Origin: Bradyrhizobium rifense
GTDB lineage: Bacteria > Pseudomonadota > Alphaproteobacteria > Rhizobiales > Xanthobacteraceae
Reading direction: 5' to 3'
Assembly: GCF_008123425.1 (NCBI RefSeq)
Contig: NZ_VSSS01000068.1
Span: 1 to 64,000 of the forward strand
DNA length: 64,000 nucleotides
Both the position numbers and the translations under genes were made by a program. Of this stretch, positions 42,992 through 51,051 are shown piece after piece (within the stretch, counting starts at the first letter, position 1; each line of letters opens with the position of its first letter). The notes beneath the pieces were generated by a model that had not been told where the DNA came from, ran no database searches, and worked only from the letters and a program-made list of their open reading frames with translations.

Positions 42992-43723
42992 TTATGGCGA
43001 GGCTACCAGCCGGTAGCCGATTCCGCGCACCGCCTGCAGAAACAGCGGATTGGCGGGATCGGTCTCGATCTTGCGCCGCAGGCGGTTGATCTGCACGTCG
43101 ACCGCGCGCTCGTTGACGCTGCCATTGCCGGTCAGCGCACTGCGCGGAATGGTCTCGCCCGGCGTCTCCGAAAGAATCCGCAGCATCTCGCGTTCGCGGT
43201 CGGTGAGGTGGATGACCTCTTCGCCCTGGCGCAATTCGCCGCGCTCCAGATGGTAGACGTAGGGACCGAAGACAATCTTCTCCACCGCCACGGCCTGGAC
43301 CGGCGGTGCCGCGCGCTTGAGGATGTTGTTGATGCGCAGCGCCAGCTCGCGCGGCTCGAACGGCTTTGCCACGTAATCGTCGGCGCCGATCTGAAGGCCC
43401 TCGATGCGGGCCTCGGCTTCATGGCGCGCCGTCAGCATCACGATCGGCACCGAGGAGGATGTGCGGATGAAGCGGGCAAGATCGAACCCGGTCTCGCCGG
43501 GCATCATGACGTCGAGGATGAGCAAGTCGAAATGCAGGCCCAGAAGCTTTGACCGCGCATCACCCGCGCTCGAAGCGGTGGTGACGCGATAGCCTTCAGC
43601 AGCGAGAAAGCGCGACAAGAGATCGCGGATGCGGCGATCGTCGTCGACCAGCAGCAGATGCGGGGCGTCGTCAGCCGGTTGCACCGGCGGGCGGGCGAGC
43701 GTGGCAGCGAGCGGCACGGTCAC
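42992..43723 (-). CDS. OmpR-family response regulator
   Basis: A 243-residue protein. The receiver has LLLVDDDRRI, phospho-Asp in LLILDVMMPG, Thr in MLTARH and Lys in AKPFEP. The winged helix has LTDREREML and NERAVDVQINRLRRKIETDP, followed by VRGIGYRL. It starts at a GTG overlapping the MarR stop (GTGA). The kinase gene follows after 19 bases. Confidence 0.92.
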   Translation of the reverse strand: MTVPLAATLARPPVQPADDAPHLLLVDDDRRIRDLLSRFLAAEGYRVTTASSAGDARSKLLGLHFDLLILDVMMPGETGFDLARFIRTSSSVPIVMLTARHEAEARIEGLQIGADDYVAKPFEPRELALRINNILKRAAPPVQAVAVEKIVFGPYVYHLERGELRQGEEVIHLTDREREMLRILSETPGETIPRSALTGNGSVNERAVDVQINRLRRKIETDPANPLFLQAVRGIGYRLVASP

Positions 43724-44259
43724 TCCTTTGAGTCTTGATTGGTGGCGAAGATCGTCTCCAGCACCTTGTCCGGATCGTCGCGGTCGATCATCGCGCGCAG
43801 GAAGCGCTTGACGGTCTCGGCATCCTGCGGCGCCAGCTCGGCGAGCGCCTTGGTGATCCGCGTGGTCTGGAGGCCGGCGAGCTTCTGCACCAGCGCCTCG
43901 CCCTTGGGCGTCGCGTAGAGCAGGCGCTGGCGGCGGTCATTGTCGCCGGTCTTCTGCACGATATAGTCCTCGTCCAGGAGCTGTTTGAGCACCCGGCCGA
44001 GCGACTGCTTTGTAATGCGCAGAACGTCGAGCAGGTCGGCGACCTTCAGGCCCGGATAGCGGTAGACGAAGTGCATGACCCGGTGATGGGCCCGGCCGAA
44101 GCCGAAAGCCTCCAGCTCCTGGTCGGGGTCGCCGACGAAATCACGATAGGCGAAGAACAGCAGCTCGATGATATCCCAGCGCAAATTGCCTCCAACGCCT
44201 GCCGCCGGCCGTGGCTCGGCAGCGTCTTGAGGGGGAGTCGCGAAATTTATGTCAGGCAT
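43720..44259 (-). CDS. MarR-family transcriptional regulator
   Basis: A 179-residue winged-helix protein. FGFGRAHHRVMHFVYRYPGLKVADLLDVLRITKQSLGRVLKQL covers the helix-turn-helix, and DDRRQRLLYATPKG-like DNDRRQRLLYATPKGEAL the wing. It heads a three-gene operon with a response regulator and kinase, coupled by GTGA. This MarR / OmpR / EnvZ arrangement beside ilvE appears in related genomes. It probably regulates its own operon; the ligand is unknown. Confidence 0.88.
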   Translation of the reverse strand: MPDINFATPPQDAAEPRPAAGVGGNLRWDIIELLFFAYRDFVGDPDQELEAFGFGRAHHRVMHFVYRYPGLKVADLLDVLRITKQSLGRVLKQLLDEDYIVQKTGDNDRRQRLLYATPKGEALVQKLAGLQTTRITKALAELAPQDAETVKRFLRAMIDRDDPDKVLETIFATNQDSKE

Positions 44260-44598
44260 ATTGACGTATCTTGGGTTCAATGTTACAAAACGATCAGCCG
44301 GCACGAAATTTTAGATCGTTTCGCGTCGGGTGGCATTTCTGAGAGCGGCCCGAGTGAGCCGGACAGGCGGCGACGGCCGACGCAGATCTACCGTGCGATT
44401 GTCGAGCGGCATTTCGGCAAAACATACTGGACTTCCGCCTTCCGCAAAAGCATGTCCTCGACGGACATGCTGGCCACGGAAACCGGCCGTAACAAGGCTG
44501 GCGGTGGTTCGGCCAGAAACCACATCAAGCCAGCTGGGTCCGAAAACGGGCAGGCGGGCGCCAGAACAGCGCCGCTACCGGCAGCGGGAGGCAAGGAC
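44260..44598. other. divergent regulatory region between the MarR operon and ilvE
   Basis: No convincing gene. It must hold the promoters of both directions. A short stem GCATGTCC / GGACATGC (44450-44470, five-base loop) and an A/T-rich stretch near 44261-44290 next to the MarR start are the only visible structures. Confidence 0.4.
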
Positions 44599-45681
44599 AT
44601 GAGCATGAAATTCGACATCCAGCCCGCATCCAATCCGACTCCTGAGAAGGACCGGGTCGCCAAGCTGGTGGACCCCGGCTTCGGACGCGTCTTCACCGAC
44701 CACATGGCGGTGGTCCGCTACAACCAGGCCAAGGGCGGCTGGTACGAGGCACGCATCGAGGCGCGCGCCAATTTCCAGATCGATCCGGCCGGCGCCGTCC
44801 TGCACTACGCCCAGGAAATCTTTGAGGGCCTGAAGGCCTACAAGCGCGACGACGGCGGCGTGAACCTGTTCCGCCCCGACGCCAATGCGCGGCGCTTCAA
44901 GGACTCCGCGGATCGCATGGCGATGGCGCAGATCCCCGAGGACGTCTTCATCGAGGCGGTCGAGCAGGTCGTGCGCATCGATCGGGCCTGGATGCCGGGC
45001 GGCGAGGGCAGCCTCTATCTGCGACCCTTCATGATCGCGAGCGAGACCTTCCTCGGTGTCAAGCCGTCGTCGGAATACATCTTTGCGGTGATCGCTTCGC
45101 CGGTTGGCTCCTACTTCAAGGGCGGACCTGCCCCGGTGTCGATCTGGGTTTCCGAGAATTACACGCGCGCGGCGATCGGCGGCACCGGCGCCGTCAAATG
45201 TGGTGGCAATTACGCCGCGAGCCTGCGCGCGCAGGCCGAAGCGATCCAGCACGGTTGCGACCAGGTCGTGTTCCTCGACGCGGTCGAGCGCCGCTACGTC
45301 GAGGAGCTCGGCGGCATGAACGTGTTCTTCGTGTTCGACGACGGCTCGCTGTCGACGCCGCCGCTCGGCACCATCCTGCCCGGCATCACCCGCGACTCCA
45401 TCATTGCGCTCGCCCGCGATGCCGGAAAGACCGTGCGCGAGGAGCCGTACTCGCTCGACCAGTGGCGCAAGGATGCGGCCAGCGGCAGGCTGAAGGAGGC
45501 CTTCGCCTGCGGCACCGCCGCCGTGATCTCGCCGATCGGCAAGGTGCGTTCGGTCAGCGGCGATTTCGAGATCAGCGGCGGCGCTGCCGGCCCCGTCGCC
45601 ATGGTCCTGCGCAAGCAGCTCGTCGACATCCAGTACGGCCGCACCAACGATCCGCACAGCTGGATCCGCAAGGTGTTTTGA
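44599..45681 (+). CDS. ilvE: branched-chain amino-acid aminotransferase
   Basis: A 360-residue class IV PLP enzyme of the larger type. YAQEIFEGLKAYKR is the family's EIFEG motif. The catalytic Lys lies in TGAVKCGGNYAASL, and ELGGMNVFFVF and GTILPGITRDSI follow. It makes and breaks valine, leucine and isoleucine. GGGAGGCAAGGAC precedes the ATG at 44599. Alternative upstream in-frame starts would run into the divergent gene and are not conserved. Confidence 0.95.
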   Translation: MSMKFDIQPASNPTPEKDRVAKLVDPGFGRVFTDHMAVVRYNQAKGGWYEARIEARANFQIDPAGAVLHYAQEIFEGLKAYKRDDGGVNLFRPDANARRFKDSADRMAMAQIPEDVFIEAVEQVVRIDRAWMPGGEGSLYLRPFMIASETFLGVKPSSEYIFAVIASPVGSYFKGGPAPVSIWVSENYTRAAIGGTGAVKCGGNYAASLRAQAEAIQHGCDQVVFLDAVERRYVEELGGMNVFFVFDDGSLSTPPLGTILPGITRDSIIALARDAGKTVREEPYSLDQWRKDAASGRLKEAFACGTAAVISPIGKVRSVSGDFEISGGAAGPVAMVLRKQLVDIQYGRTNDPHSWIRKVF

Positions 45682-45699
45682 GGCTCGATCTCTTCCCTT

Positions 45700-45717
45700 C
45701 TCCCCGCCTGCGGGGAG
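45700..45717 (+). terminator. hairpin after ilvE
   Basis: CTCCCCG and CGGGGAG form a stem with a CCTG loop, 19 bases after the ilvE stop. There is no T-run, so it may be a degenerate dispersed repeat instead of a real terminator. Confidence 0.45.
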
Positions 45718-45768
45718 AGGGGCTGAGACTGCGGTTGCCGCATCGCGCGTCGGCTGGTAAACGCCCGC

Positions 45769-47289
45769 ATGGCCGAAAAACCCAAAAAACCCCAGAAACT
45801 GAAGGCGCGCCTGCCGCGCGGGCTCGAGGATCGCGATCCCGCCGCGATCCGGGCGACGCGCGAGATGGTCGAGAAGATCCGCGCCATCTACGAGCTCTAC
45901 GGGTTCGAGCCGGTGGAGACGCCGGCGATGGAATACACCGATGCGCTCGGCAAATTCCTGCCCGACCAGGACCGCCCCAACGAGGGCGTGTTCTCGTTCC
46001 AGGACGACGACGAGCAGTGGATCTCGCTGCGCTACGATCTGACTGCGCCGCTGGCGCGCTATGTCGGCGAGCGCTACGGCACCGACGGCCTGGTCCTGCC
46101 CTATCGCAGCTACCGCGTCGGCTACGTCTTCCGCAACGAGAAGCCCGGCCCCGGCCGCTTCCGCCAGTTCATGCAGTTCGATGCCGATACGGTCGGCTCG
46201 GCCACGCCGGCAGCGGATGCCGAGATCTGCATGATGGCAGCCGACACGATGGAAGCGCTTGGCGTCGCGCGCGGCCAGTACGTGGTGAAGGTGAACAACC
46301 GCAAGGTGCTCGACGGCGTTCTGGAAGCCATCGGGCTTGCGGGTGAGGAGAACGCGGGCCGCAGGCTGACCGTGCTGCGCGCCATCGACAAGCTCGACAA
46401 GTTTTCCGCCGACGAAGTGCGCAAATTGCTTGGCGCCGGACGATGGGATGGCGGCGAAGAAGGCAAGGGCGACTTCACGAAAGGCGCCAATCTGAGTGCG
46501 GCGGAGGCTGACGCCGTTCTCGCCATCACCAAGCCGCGCGATGATTGGAAAGAGGCCATTGCCGCGGCAGAAACCTACCTCGCCAAGAGCGAAATTGGTC
46601 AAGCCGGCGTGAGTGAGCTGGAAGAGATTGCCAAGCTGGTCACCGCGTCGGGTTACGGCGTCGACCGCATCAAGATCGATCCGTCCGTCGTGCGCGGCCT
46701 CGAATATTACACCGGCCCCGTCTACGAGGTCGAACTGCTGCTCGACACCAAGGACGAGAAGGGCCGCCCGGTGCGCTTCGGCTCCGTCGGCGGCGGCGGA
46801 CGTTACGACGGCCTGGTCTCTCGCTTCCGCGGCGAGCCGGTGCCGGCGACCGGTTTCTCGATCGGCGTGTCGCGGCTGCAAGCTGCGTTGACCTTGCTCG
46901 GCAAGCTCGACACGCGCCCCGAGGTCGGCCCCGTCGTGGTCACGGTGTTCGACCGCGACCGCGTCGCCGACTATCAGAAGATGGTGGCGAGCTTGCGCAC
47001 CGCCGGAATCCGCGCCGAGCTCTATCTCGGCAATCCCAAGAACATGGGCAACCAGCTCAAATATGCCGACCGCCGCAACTCACCCTGCGTGATCATCCAG
47101 GGTTCGGATGAAAAGGCGCGCGGCGAGCTGCAGATCAAGGACCTGGTCGAAGGCGCCAAGGCGGCTGCCGCGATCGCCTCCAACCAGGAATGGCGCGAGA
47201 CGCGCCCCGCGCAGTTCTCGTGCAGCGAGGCCGACCTCGTCACGAAAGTGCGCGAGGTCCTGGCGCGCCATGACGTAAAGTGGGGATAG
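45769..47289 (+). CDS. hisS: histidine-tRNA ligase
   Basis: A 506-residue class II synthetase. Motif 1 region ARLPRGLEDRDPAAI opens the core; motif 2 is YRVGYVFRNEKPGPGRFRQFMQFDAD; the His-specific loop reads RGLEYYTGPVYEVEL; motif 3 has GGGGRYDGL and GFSIGVSRL. The C-terminal anticodon domain follows. The Glu in LEYYTG (Asp in most bacteria) and the length fit the divergent alphaproteobacterial HisRS lineage, linked to tRNA-His lacking the usual G-1; this link is inference. Confidence 0.93.
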   Translation: MAEKPKKPQKLKARLPRGLEDRDPAAIRATREMVEKIRAIYELYGFEPVETPAMEYTDALGKFLPDQDRPNEGVFSFQDDDEQWISLRYDLTAPLARYVGERYGTDGLVLPYRSYRVGYVFRNEKPGPGRFRQFMQFDADTVGSATPAADAEICMMAADTMEALGVARGQYVVKVNNRKVLDGVLEAIGLAGEENAGRRLTVLRAIDKLDKFSADEVRKLLGAGRWDGGEEGKGDFTKGANLSAAEADAVLAITKPRDDWKEAIAAAETYLAKSEIGQAGVSELEEIAKLVTASGYGVDRIKIDPSVVRGLEYYTGPVYEVELLLDTKDEKGRPVRFGSVGGGGRYDGLVSRFRGEPVPATGFSIGVSRLQAALTLLGKLDTRPEVGPVVVTVFDRDRVADYQKMVASLRTAGIRAELYLGNPKNMGNQLKYADRRNSPCVIIQGSDEKARGELQIKDLVEGAKAAAAIASNQEWRETRPAQFSCSEADLVTKVREVLARHDVKWG

Positions 47290-47309
47290 CCATTCCAGCA
47301 GGCCGTCCT

Positions 47310-47328
47310 GCCCGGGCTTGTCCCGGGC
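47310..47328. repeat. short palindrome after hisS
   Basis: GCCCGGG and CCCGGGC with the loop CTTGT, in the context GTCCTGCCCGGGCTTGTCCCGG. It is a common short repeat of these genomes and might act as a weak terminator for hisS. Confidence 0.5.
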
Positions 47329-47407
47329 ATCCACGTCCTGTTTGATGCGCACCTTCATGAACGATCGGGGTGTGCCCGGTCATCGCGACAGCAGTAGGGA
47401 GACGACA

Positions 47408-47611
47408 ATGCCTGAGATCACCGTCAGCATGGCCGAAGGCCGCACCGACGAGCAGAAGGCCGGCATGATGCGCGACATCACGCAGGCACTGGTGAAGAAT
47501 CTCGGCGTCGACGCCGATGCCGTCGTCATCCAGATCAACGAAGCGCCCCTCCGCCACAAGATGAAGGGCGGCAAGACTTTTGTGGAGCGTGCGGCGGCTG
47601 CGAAGAAGTAG
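47408..47611 (+). CDS. 4-oxalocrotonate tautomerase family protein
   Basis: A 67-residue protein. Pro comes right after the initiator Met (MPEITVSMAEGRTDEQK), so it is the catalytic N-terminal Pro of the family after Met removal. The helix AGMMRDITQALVKNLGV and the strand VVIQINEAP are typical. It acts as a hexamer on keto-enol substrates; the one used here is unknown. GGGAG lies upstream of the ATG at 47408. Confidence 0.85.
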   Translation: MPEITVSMAEGRTDEQKAGMMRDITQALVKNLGVDADAVVIQINEAPLRHKMKGGKTFVERAAAAKK

Positions 47612-47637
47612 GCAGCGCTGGTTCGGCATTCACCGTC

Positions 47638-47683
47638 GTCGTCCCGGCCTAGTGCGCAATTGCGCACGGGGGTCCGGGACGAC
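47638..47683. repeat. dispersed palindrome with TGCGCAATTGCGCA core
   Basis: Outer arms GTCGTCCCGG and CCGGGACGAC pair; inside is the perfect 14-base palindrome TGCGCAATTGCGCA. It ends 15 bases before the thioesterase start, so it lies in that gene's leader. Confidence 0.6.
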
Positions 47684-47698
47684 ACTGAGCAAAGCCCC

Positions 47699-48091
47699 AT
47701 GGACGCACGCGACTTCATCACAATCGGCATGAACGCCGAGCGCACGCTGGTGGTGCCGGCCGAGCGCACGGTCGGGCATTTCGTGCCCGGCATGCCTTTT
47801 GTTTATGCGACCCCGATGATGATCCTCGAGATGGAGATGACGTCGGGCGATGCGATCCGTTCCGTGCTCCAGCCGGGCTGGGTCACCGTCGGCACCGAGG
47901 TCGACATTCGTCATCTCGCAGCAGCGCTCGTTGGCGCGACGGTACGGACCACCGCGAAAGTGATCGCGGTTGAGCGCCGCGTCATCCGCTTCGAGGTCGA
48001 GGCCTTCGAGGGCACGCGCAAGCTCGGCGAAGGCCGTCATGCGCGCGGGCTCGTGAATGTCGAGATGTTCAACAAGCGGTTGGGCGCGTAG
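47699..48091 (+). CDS. FlK-family hotdog-fold acyl-CoA thioesterase
   Basis: A 130-residue protein related to the fluoroacetyl-CoA thioesterase FlK of Streptomyces cattleya. The catalytic Thr, Glu and His of FlK (42, 50, 76) match Thr38, Glu46 and His72 here with the same spacing, and FlK Gly69 and Arg120 match Gly65 and Arg116. The lid before the Thr is about six residues shorter than in FlK and lacks the two Phe that gate fluoroacetyl-CoA, so a broader or different substrate is likely. The ATG at 47699 (MDARDFITIGMNAER) is chosen; one 39 bases upstream is in frame but lies in a repeat. Confidence 0.8.
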   Translation: MDARDFITIGMNAERTLVVPAERTVGHFVPGMPFVYATPMMILEMEMTSGDAIRSVLQPGWVTVGTEVDIRHLAAALVGATVRTTAKVIAVERRVIRFEVEAFEGTRKLGEGRHARGLVNVEMFNKRLGA

Positions 48092-48095
48092 CGGG

Positions 48096-48932
48096 CTACT
48101 TCGCCAATTCCTTCGACCGCTTCGTCGCCGCCGCAATCGCGCGGATCATCAGGTCGCGCAGGCCGGGCTCGCCCATCAGCACGCCGAGGGCTGCGGCCGT
48201 GGTGCCGCCGGGTGAGGTGACGTTCTGGCGCAGCGTGCTGGAGGGAAGTTCCGACTGGTGCAGCAGCTCGCCGGAGCCCGCGACCGTTTCACGCGCGAGC
48301 TTTGTCGCGAGTGCCTCGGGCAGTCCCGCTTCGACGCCGGCGCGCGCGAGTTCTTCGGCGAGCAGGAACACATAGGCGGGGCCCGAGCCAGAGACGGCGG
48401 TCACCGCATCCATCAGGCCTTCATCCTCGACCCATTCGACCGAGCCGGTGGCGCGCAGCAATGCGTCGGCCACCGCACGCTGGCCAGCGCTGACGTTCTT
48501 CGCAGCAACAGCCACCGTGATGCCGCGGCCGATCGCGGCCGGCGTGTTCGGCATCGCGCGCACCACGGCGCCGCCGCAGACCTCCTCGAGCGAGAGAATC
48601 GTGGTTCCCGCCATGATCGAGACCACGGAGGTCTTTTCCGAGACGAATGATTTCAGCTTGGCGCCGGCCTCGCGGAACAACTGCGGCTTCACCGCGACGA
48701 CCATCGTCTCGACCTGGCCTGCCGCCTTCACGTCCGGATTGAGCGCGACGCCCTTGGCGGCCAGCGCGGTGATCTCGGGCGAAAGATGCGGATCGACCAC
48801 CGCGACGCGTCGCGGATCGAGCCCTCCAGCCAGCCACCCGGTCAGCATCGCGCCGCCCATCTTGCCGGCGCCGGCGAGCAGGATGGTGCCGGTGATGTTT
48901 TGGAGAGTGTTGTTGTTTGCCACTGCGATCAC
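48096..48932 (-). CDS. proC: pyrroline-5-carboxylate reductase
   Basis: A 278-residue enzyme for the last step of proline synthesis. The NAD(P) site is LLAGAGKMGGAML. VVAVKPQLF, RAMPNTPAAIGRGITV and the family signature SGSGPAYVFLLAEELARAGVEAGL with SPGGTTAAAL follow. The reading frame opens at a GTG at 48932 with no good ribosome site; a GTG at 48923 is also possible. It converges on the thioesterase gene, with four bases between stops. Confidence 0.93.
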   Translation of the reverse strand: MIAVANNNTLQNITGTILLAGAGKMGGAMLTGWLAGGLDPRRVAVVDPHLSPEITALAAKGVALNPDVKAAGQVETMVVAVKPQLFREAGAKLKSFVSEKTSVVSIMAGTTILSLEEVCGGAVVRAMPNTPAAIGRGITVAVAAKNVSAGQRAVADALLRATGSVEWVEDEGLMDAVTAVSGSGPAYVFLLAEELARAGVEAGLPEALATKLARETVAGSGELLHQSELPSSTLRQNVTSPGGTTAAALGVLMGEPGLRDLMIRAIAAATKRSKELAK

Positions 48933-48949
48933 CCAAGCAAAAGGTGTCG

Positions 48950-48967
48950 TCCCTGCGAACGCAGGGA
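48950..48967. repeat. short perfect palindrome
   Basis: TCCCTGCG and CGCAGGGA with a two-base loop, upstream of proC. It is a common short repeat in these genomes. Confidence 0.5.
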
Positions 48968-49045
48968 CCCATAACCACAGGGGGTTCTAGTAGATGGAGG
49001 TGTCGGCAACAAGCCGCGTGCCACAAGCGAAATCACGCGGTATGG

Positions 49046-49076
49046 GTCCCGGATCTGCGCTTCGCTTGTCCGGGAC
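49046..49076. repeat. short palindrome
   Basis: GTCCCGG (49046-49052) and CCGGGAC (49070-49076) with an inner GCG/CGC pair, between the YbjN gene and proC. Another dispersed type. Confidence 0.5.
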
Positions 49077-49116
49077 GACGTGAGGAGAGGGCGTTGGCTC
49101 CCTCACTTCTTGAATC

Positions 49117-49617
49117 CTACGCTTCGCCCACCGTATCAAACATCGCGGCGTCCATCGCCTGCGCGGTGGTCTTGCCAGCCCACACCACGAACTGGAACGC
49201 CGGAAAATAACGTTCGCAGGCGTGGATGGCGCCGGCGAGCATGGCTTCGCATTGCGCGGTCGAGGCGGTCAGCCCGCCCGGCAGCACCAGCGCCTGGCGG
49301 TGCATGATCATGCCGGTGTTGCTCCACAGGTCGAAATGGCCGATCCACAATTGCTCGTTGATCGCGGCGACGAGCCGCTGCACCTCGCCGCGGCGCGCGA
49401 CCGGAATCTTCATGTCGAATGCGCAGGCGAGATGCAGCGCTTCGATCTCGCCCATCCAGGTGAACGAGATCTGGTAGTCGGTCCATTGTCCCTTCGAGAC
49501 AATGGTCAGTTCGTCTTCGCCGGAGCGTTCGAACGGCCAGTTGTTGCTGGCAGCGATATCCTCGACCACCGCGAGCGGATGGCTTTTGGAATCGATAGCG
49601 CCTTCGAGCAGGGACAT
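49117..49617 (-). CDS. YbjN domain protein
   Basis: A 166-residue protein. The core NNWPFERSGEDELTIVSKGQWTDYQISFTW...IEALHLACAFDMKIP...LNEQLWIGHFDLWSNTGMIMHRQAL-like pattern (here AINEQLWIGHF) matches the YbjN/T3SS-chaperone-like fold. Family members suppress heat-sensitive mutants or act as small chaperones; the role here is unknown. The ATG at 49617 is preferred over one 42 bases upstream, as it has AGAGGTCGAG before it. Confidence 0.85.
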   Translation of the reverse strand: MSLLEGAIDSKSHPLAVVEDIAASNNWPFERSGEDELTIVSKGQWTDYQISFTWMGEIEALHLACAFDMKIPVARRGEVQRLVAAINEQLWIGHFDLWSNTGMIMHRQALVLPGGLTASTAQCEAMLAGAIHACERYFPAFQFVVWAGKTTAQAMDAAMFDTVGEA

Positions 49618-50028
49618 GCCGTCTCGACCTCTTGCCTTTTTGTTGTCTTTGATACGCACGCGGTTGGTCCGGCGCGCGCTCCCTTAGATATCGCTAAGGA
49701 GATCCCCTCGGAGTCGCTGTTGCGATCCCGTGATCAGCGCGGGCTTGTCGCGGATCAACTGATGTGATTTGCGGAATCTGCGCAACCGGGTCCCGAGTCC
49801 GTCCACAAGCCAGGACTCGTTCGTCCACAGCTCATCTCGGCCACAATTATTAACGAAAGGAACAAATCGGAATCGGACTCCCGGACCGCGCACCAATCGT
49901 TAATTCCGCCCCGCGAGGGCCAGCCAGCCATAGCGGCATGGGACCATGCAATTTTTTGCTGCGGAACACGCTTGCTGCGGCCCCGGACCGGCGTCATATT
50001 TCCGTTCAGGCCGTTCATCCCGGACGGC
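49618..50028. other. intergenic region upstream of the FMN riboswitch
   Basis: No convincing gene. It contains the ribH transcription start somewhere before 50029, and an A/T-rich patch near 49850-49870. GTCCACAAG and GTCCACAGC near 49801 and 49824 recall DnaA boxes but are too few and imperfect to be an origin. Confidence 0.35.
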
Positions 50029-50203
50029 CGATGTTCTCAGGGCGGGGTGAAAGTCCCCACCGGCGGTAAGGGCCGAAAGGTCTAAGCCCGCGAGCGCCTT
50101 CCCCAAGGGGTTTCCTGAAAAGGATTTTCTCCAAAGGAAAGGGTCAGCAGATTCGGTGCAACTCCGAAGCCGACGGTTAAAGTCCGGATGAAAGAGAACG
50201 GTC
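50029..50203 (+). promoter_or_regulatory. FMN riboswitch (RFN element)
   Basis: The conserved parts are in order: GGGCGGGGTGAAAGTCCCC, ACCGGCGGTAA, AGCCCGCGAGCG, GGTGCAACTCC, AGCCGACGG and AGTCCGGATGAAAGAGAAC. Helix P1 is formed by GTTCTC (50033-50038) and GAGAAC (50194-50199). FMN binding should lower ribH expression. The insert between 50100 and 50146, in a variable arm, is longer and more A-rich than usual. Confidence 0.95.
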
Positions 50204-50212
50204 GGTGGCAGA

Positions 50213-50228
50213 CGCATCGCAGGATGCG
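50213..50228 (+). terminator. expression-platform hairpin of the riboswitch (putative)
   Basis: CGCATC and GATGCG form a stem with a GCAG loop, followed by GCTGTTTGT. It lies 14 bases after helix P1 and 50 before the ribH start. It may be a weak terminator, or part of a rearrangement that hides the ribosome site GAAGGAA. Confidence 0.45.
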
Positions 50229-50277
50229 GCTGTTTGTCGTTCCGTGTGCCCTGATTCTGGTCCTTTGAAGGAAAGCC

Positions 50278-50838
50278 ATGAATCAGATGTTGCAAGATCC
50301 CCAAACCGAAACGTCCCAGACAACCCAGCCGCCGGTTCCAGTTGATCCGCCGGCGACCGAGCATCCGCGTTTTGCAAAGCCGCAGCGGGTGGCCTTCGTG
50401 CAGGCCTGCTGGCACCGCGACGTGGTCGAGGAAGCCCACATCGCCTTCATCAAGGAGGCCGAGGCGCGCCATCTCACCCATGTCGACGTGTTCGAGGTGC
50501 CGGGCTCGTTCGAGATCCCGCTGCATGCGCAGGTCCTCGCCAAGACGCGGCGCTACACCGCGATCGTCGCGGCCGGCCTTGTCGTTGACGGTGGCATCTA
50601 TCGCCACGAATTCGTCGCCGACACCGTGATCAAGGCGCTGATGGACGTGCAGCTGCGCACCGAGGTGCCGGTGTTCTCGGCCGTGCTGACGCCGCAGCAA
50701 TTCCACGAGACCGAAGTGCACTACGATTTCTTCCGCAGGCACTTTGCGATCAAGGGCGTCGAGGTCGCGGCCGCCTGTGCGGAGACGCTGCTCGGCCTGG
50801 AGCGCCTGCGCGGCCAGGTCGCGGCGGGGATTGTGTGA
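50278..50838 (+). CDS. ribH2: 6,7-dimethyl-8-ribityllumazine synthase, RibH2 type
   Basis: The protein has 186 residues. After about 35 Pro/Gln-rich residues comes the lumazine synthase core: AFVQACWHRDVVEEA, DVFEVPGSFEIPLHAQVLAKTRRYTAIVAAGLVVDGGIYRHEFVA and FHETEVHYDFFRRHFAIKG. The Trp-His in QACWH and the IYRHEF segment mark the decameric RibH2 type known from Brucella and Mesorhizobium. It joins dihydroxybutanone phosphate to the pyrimidine in riboflavin synthesis. An FMN riboswitch stands before it. GAAGGAA precedes the ATG. Confidence 0.93.
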   Translation: MNQMLQDPQTETSQTTQPPVPVDPPATEHPRFAKPQRVAFVQACWHRDVVEEAHIAFIKEAEARHLTHVDVFEVPGSFEIPLHAQVLAKTRRYTAIVAAGLVVDGGIYRHEFVADTVIKALMDVQLRTEVPVFSAVLTPQQFHETEVHYDFFRRHFAIKGVEVAAACAETLLGLERLRGQVAAGIV

Positions 50839-50859
50839 GGGGGCGCGGGCATGCTCGCT

Positions 50860-50971
50860 CCTCATCCTGACGAGCGCGCTCTCGCGCGCGTCTCGAAGGA
50901 TGAAAGGCCCCGCTGCTTCAGCTGGGCCTGCATGGTTCGAGACGGCGCTTGCGCGCCTCCTCACCATGAGG
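50860..50971. repeat. long dispersed palindrome (CTCATCCTGA type)
   Basis: The arms CCTCATCCTGACGAGCGCGC and GCGCGCCTCCTCACCATGAGG pair with few mismatches, and inside CGTCTCGAA faces TTCGAGACG and AGGCCC faces GGGCCT. This is a well-known repeat in Bradyrhizobium, between ribH2 and the MHYT gene. Confidence 0.75.
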
Positions 50972-51051
50972 GTCTGGCACTGTGCCAAGTCACACGCCGC
51001 TGATTGTCAATCCCGCCGCCGTCCCTATACAGTCGGCGGCGGGAGGAGGCC

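Noticed and set aside
44310..44598. Extended N-terminus of ilvE reaching back into the divergent region
   Set aside because: IlvE homologues start near MSMKFDIQP; the upstream in-frame codons are not conserved and a good ribosome site precedes 44599.
49795..49870. Possible replication origin: GTCCACAAG and GTCCACAGC near an A/T-rich patch
   Set aside because: Only two imperfect DnaA-like boxes, no hemE or other origin neighbour, and no clustered boxes or unwinding repeats.
49684..49896. Short minus-strand open frame in the region before the riboswitch
   Set aside because: Composition is unlike real genes here, no ribosome site, no recognisable domain.
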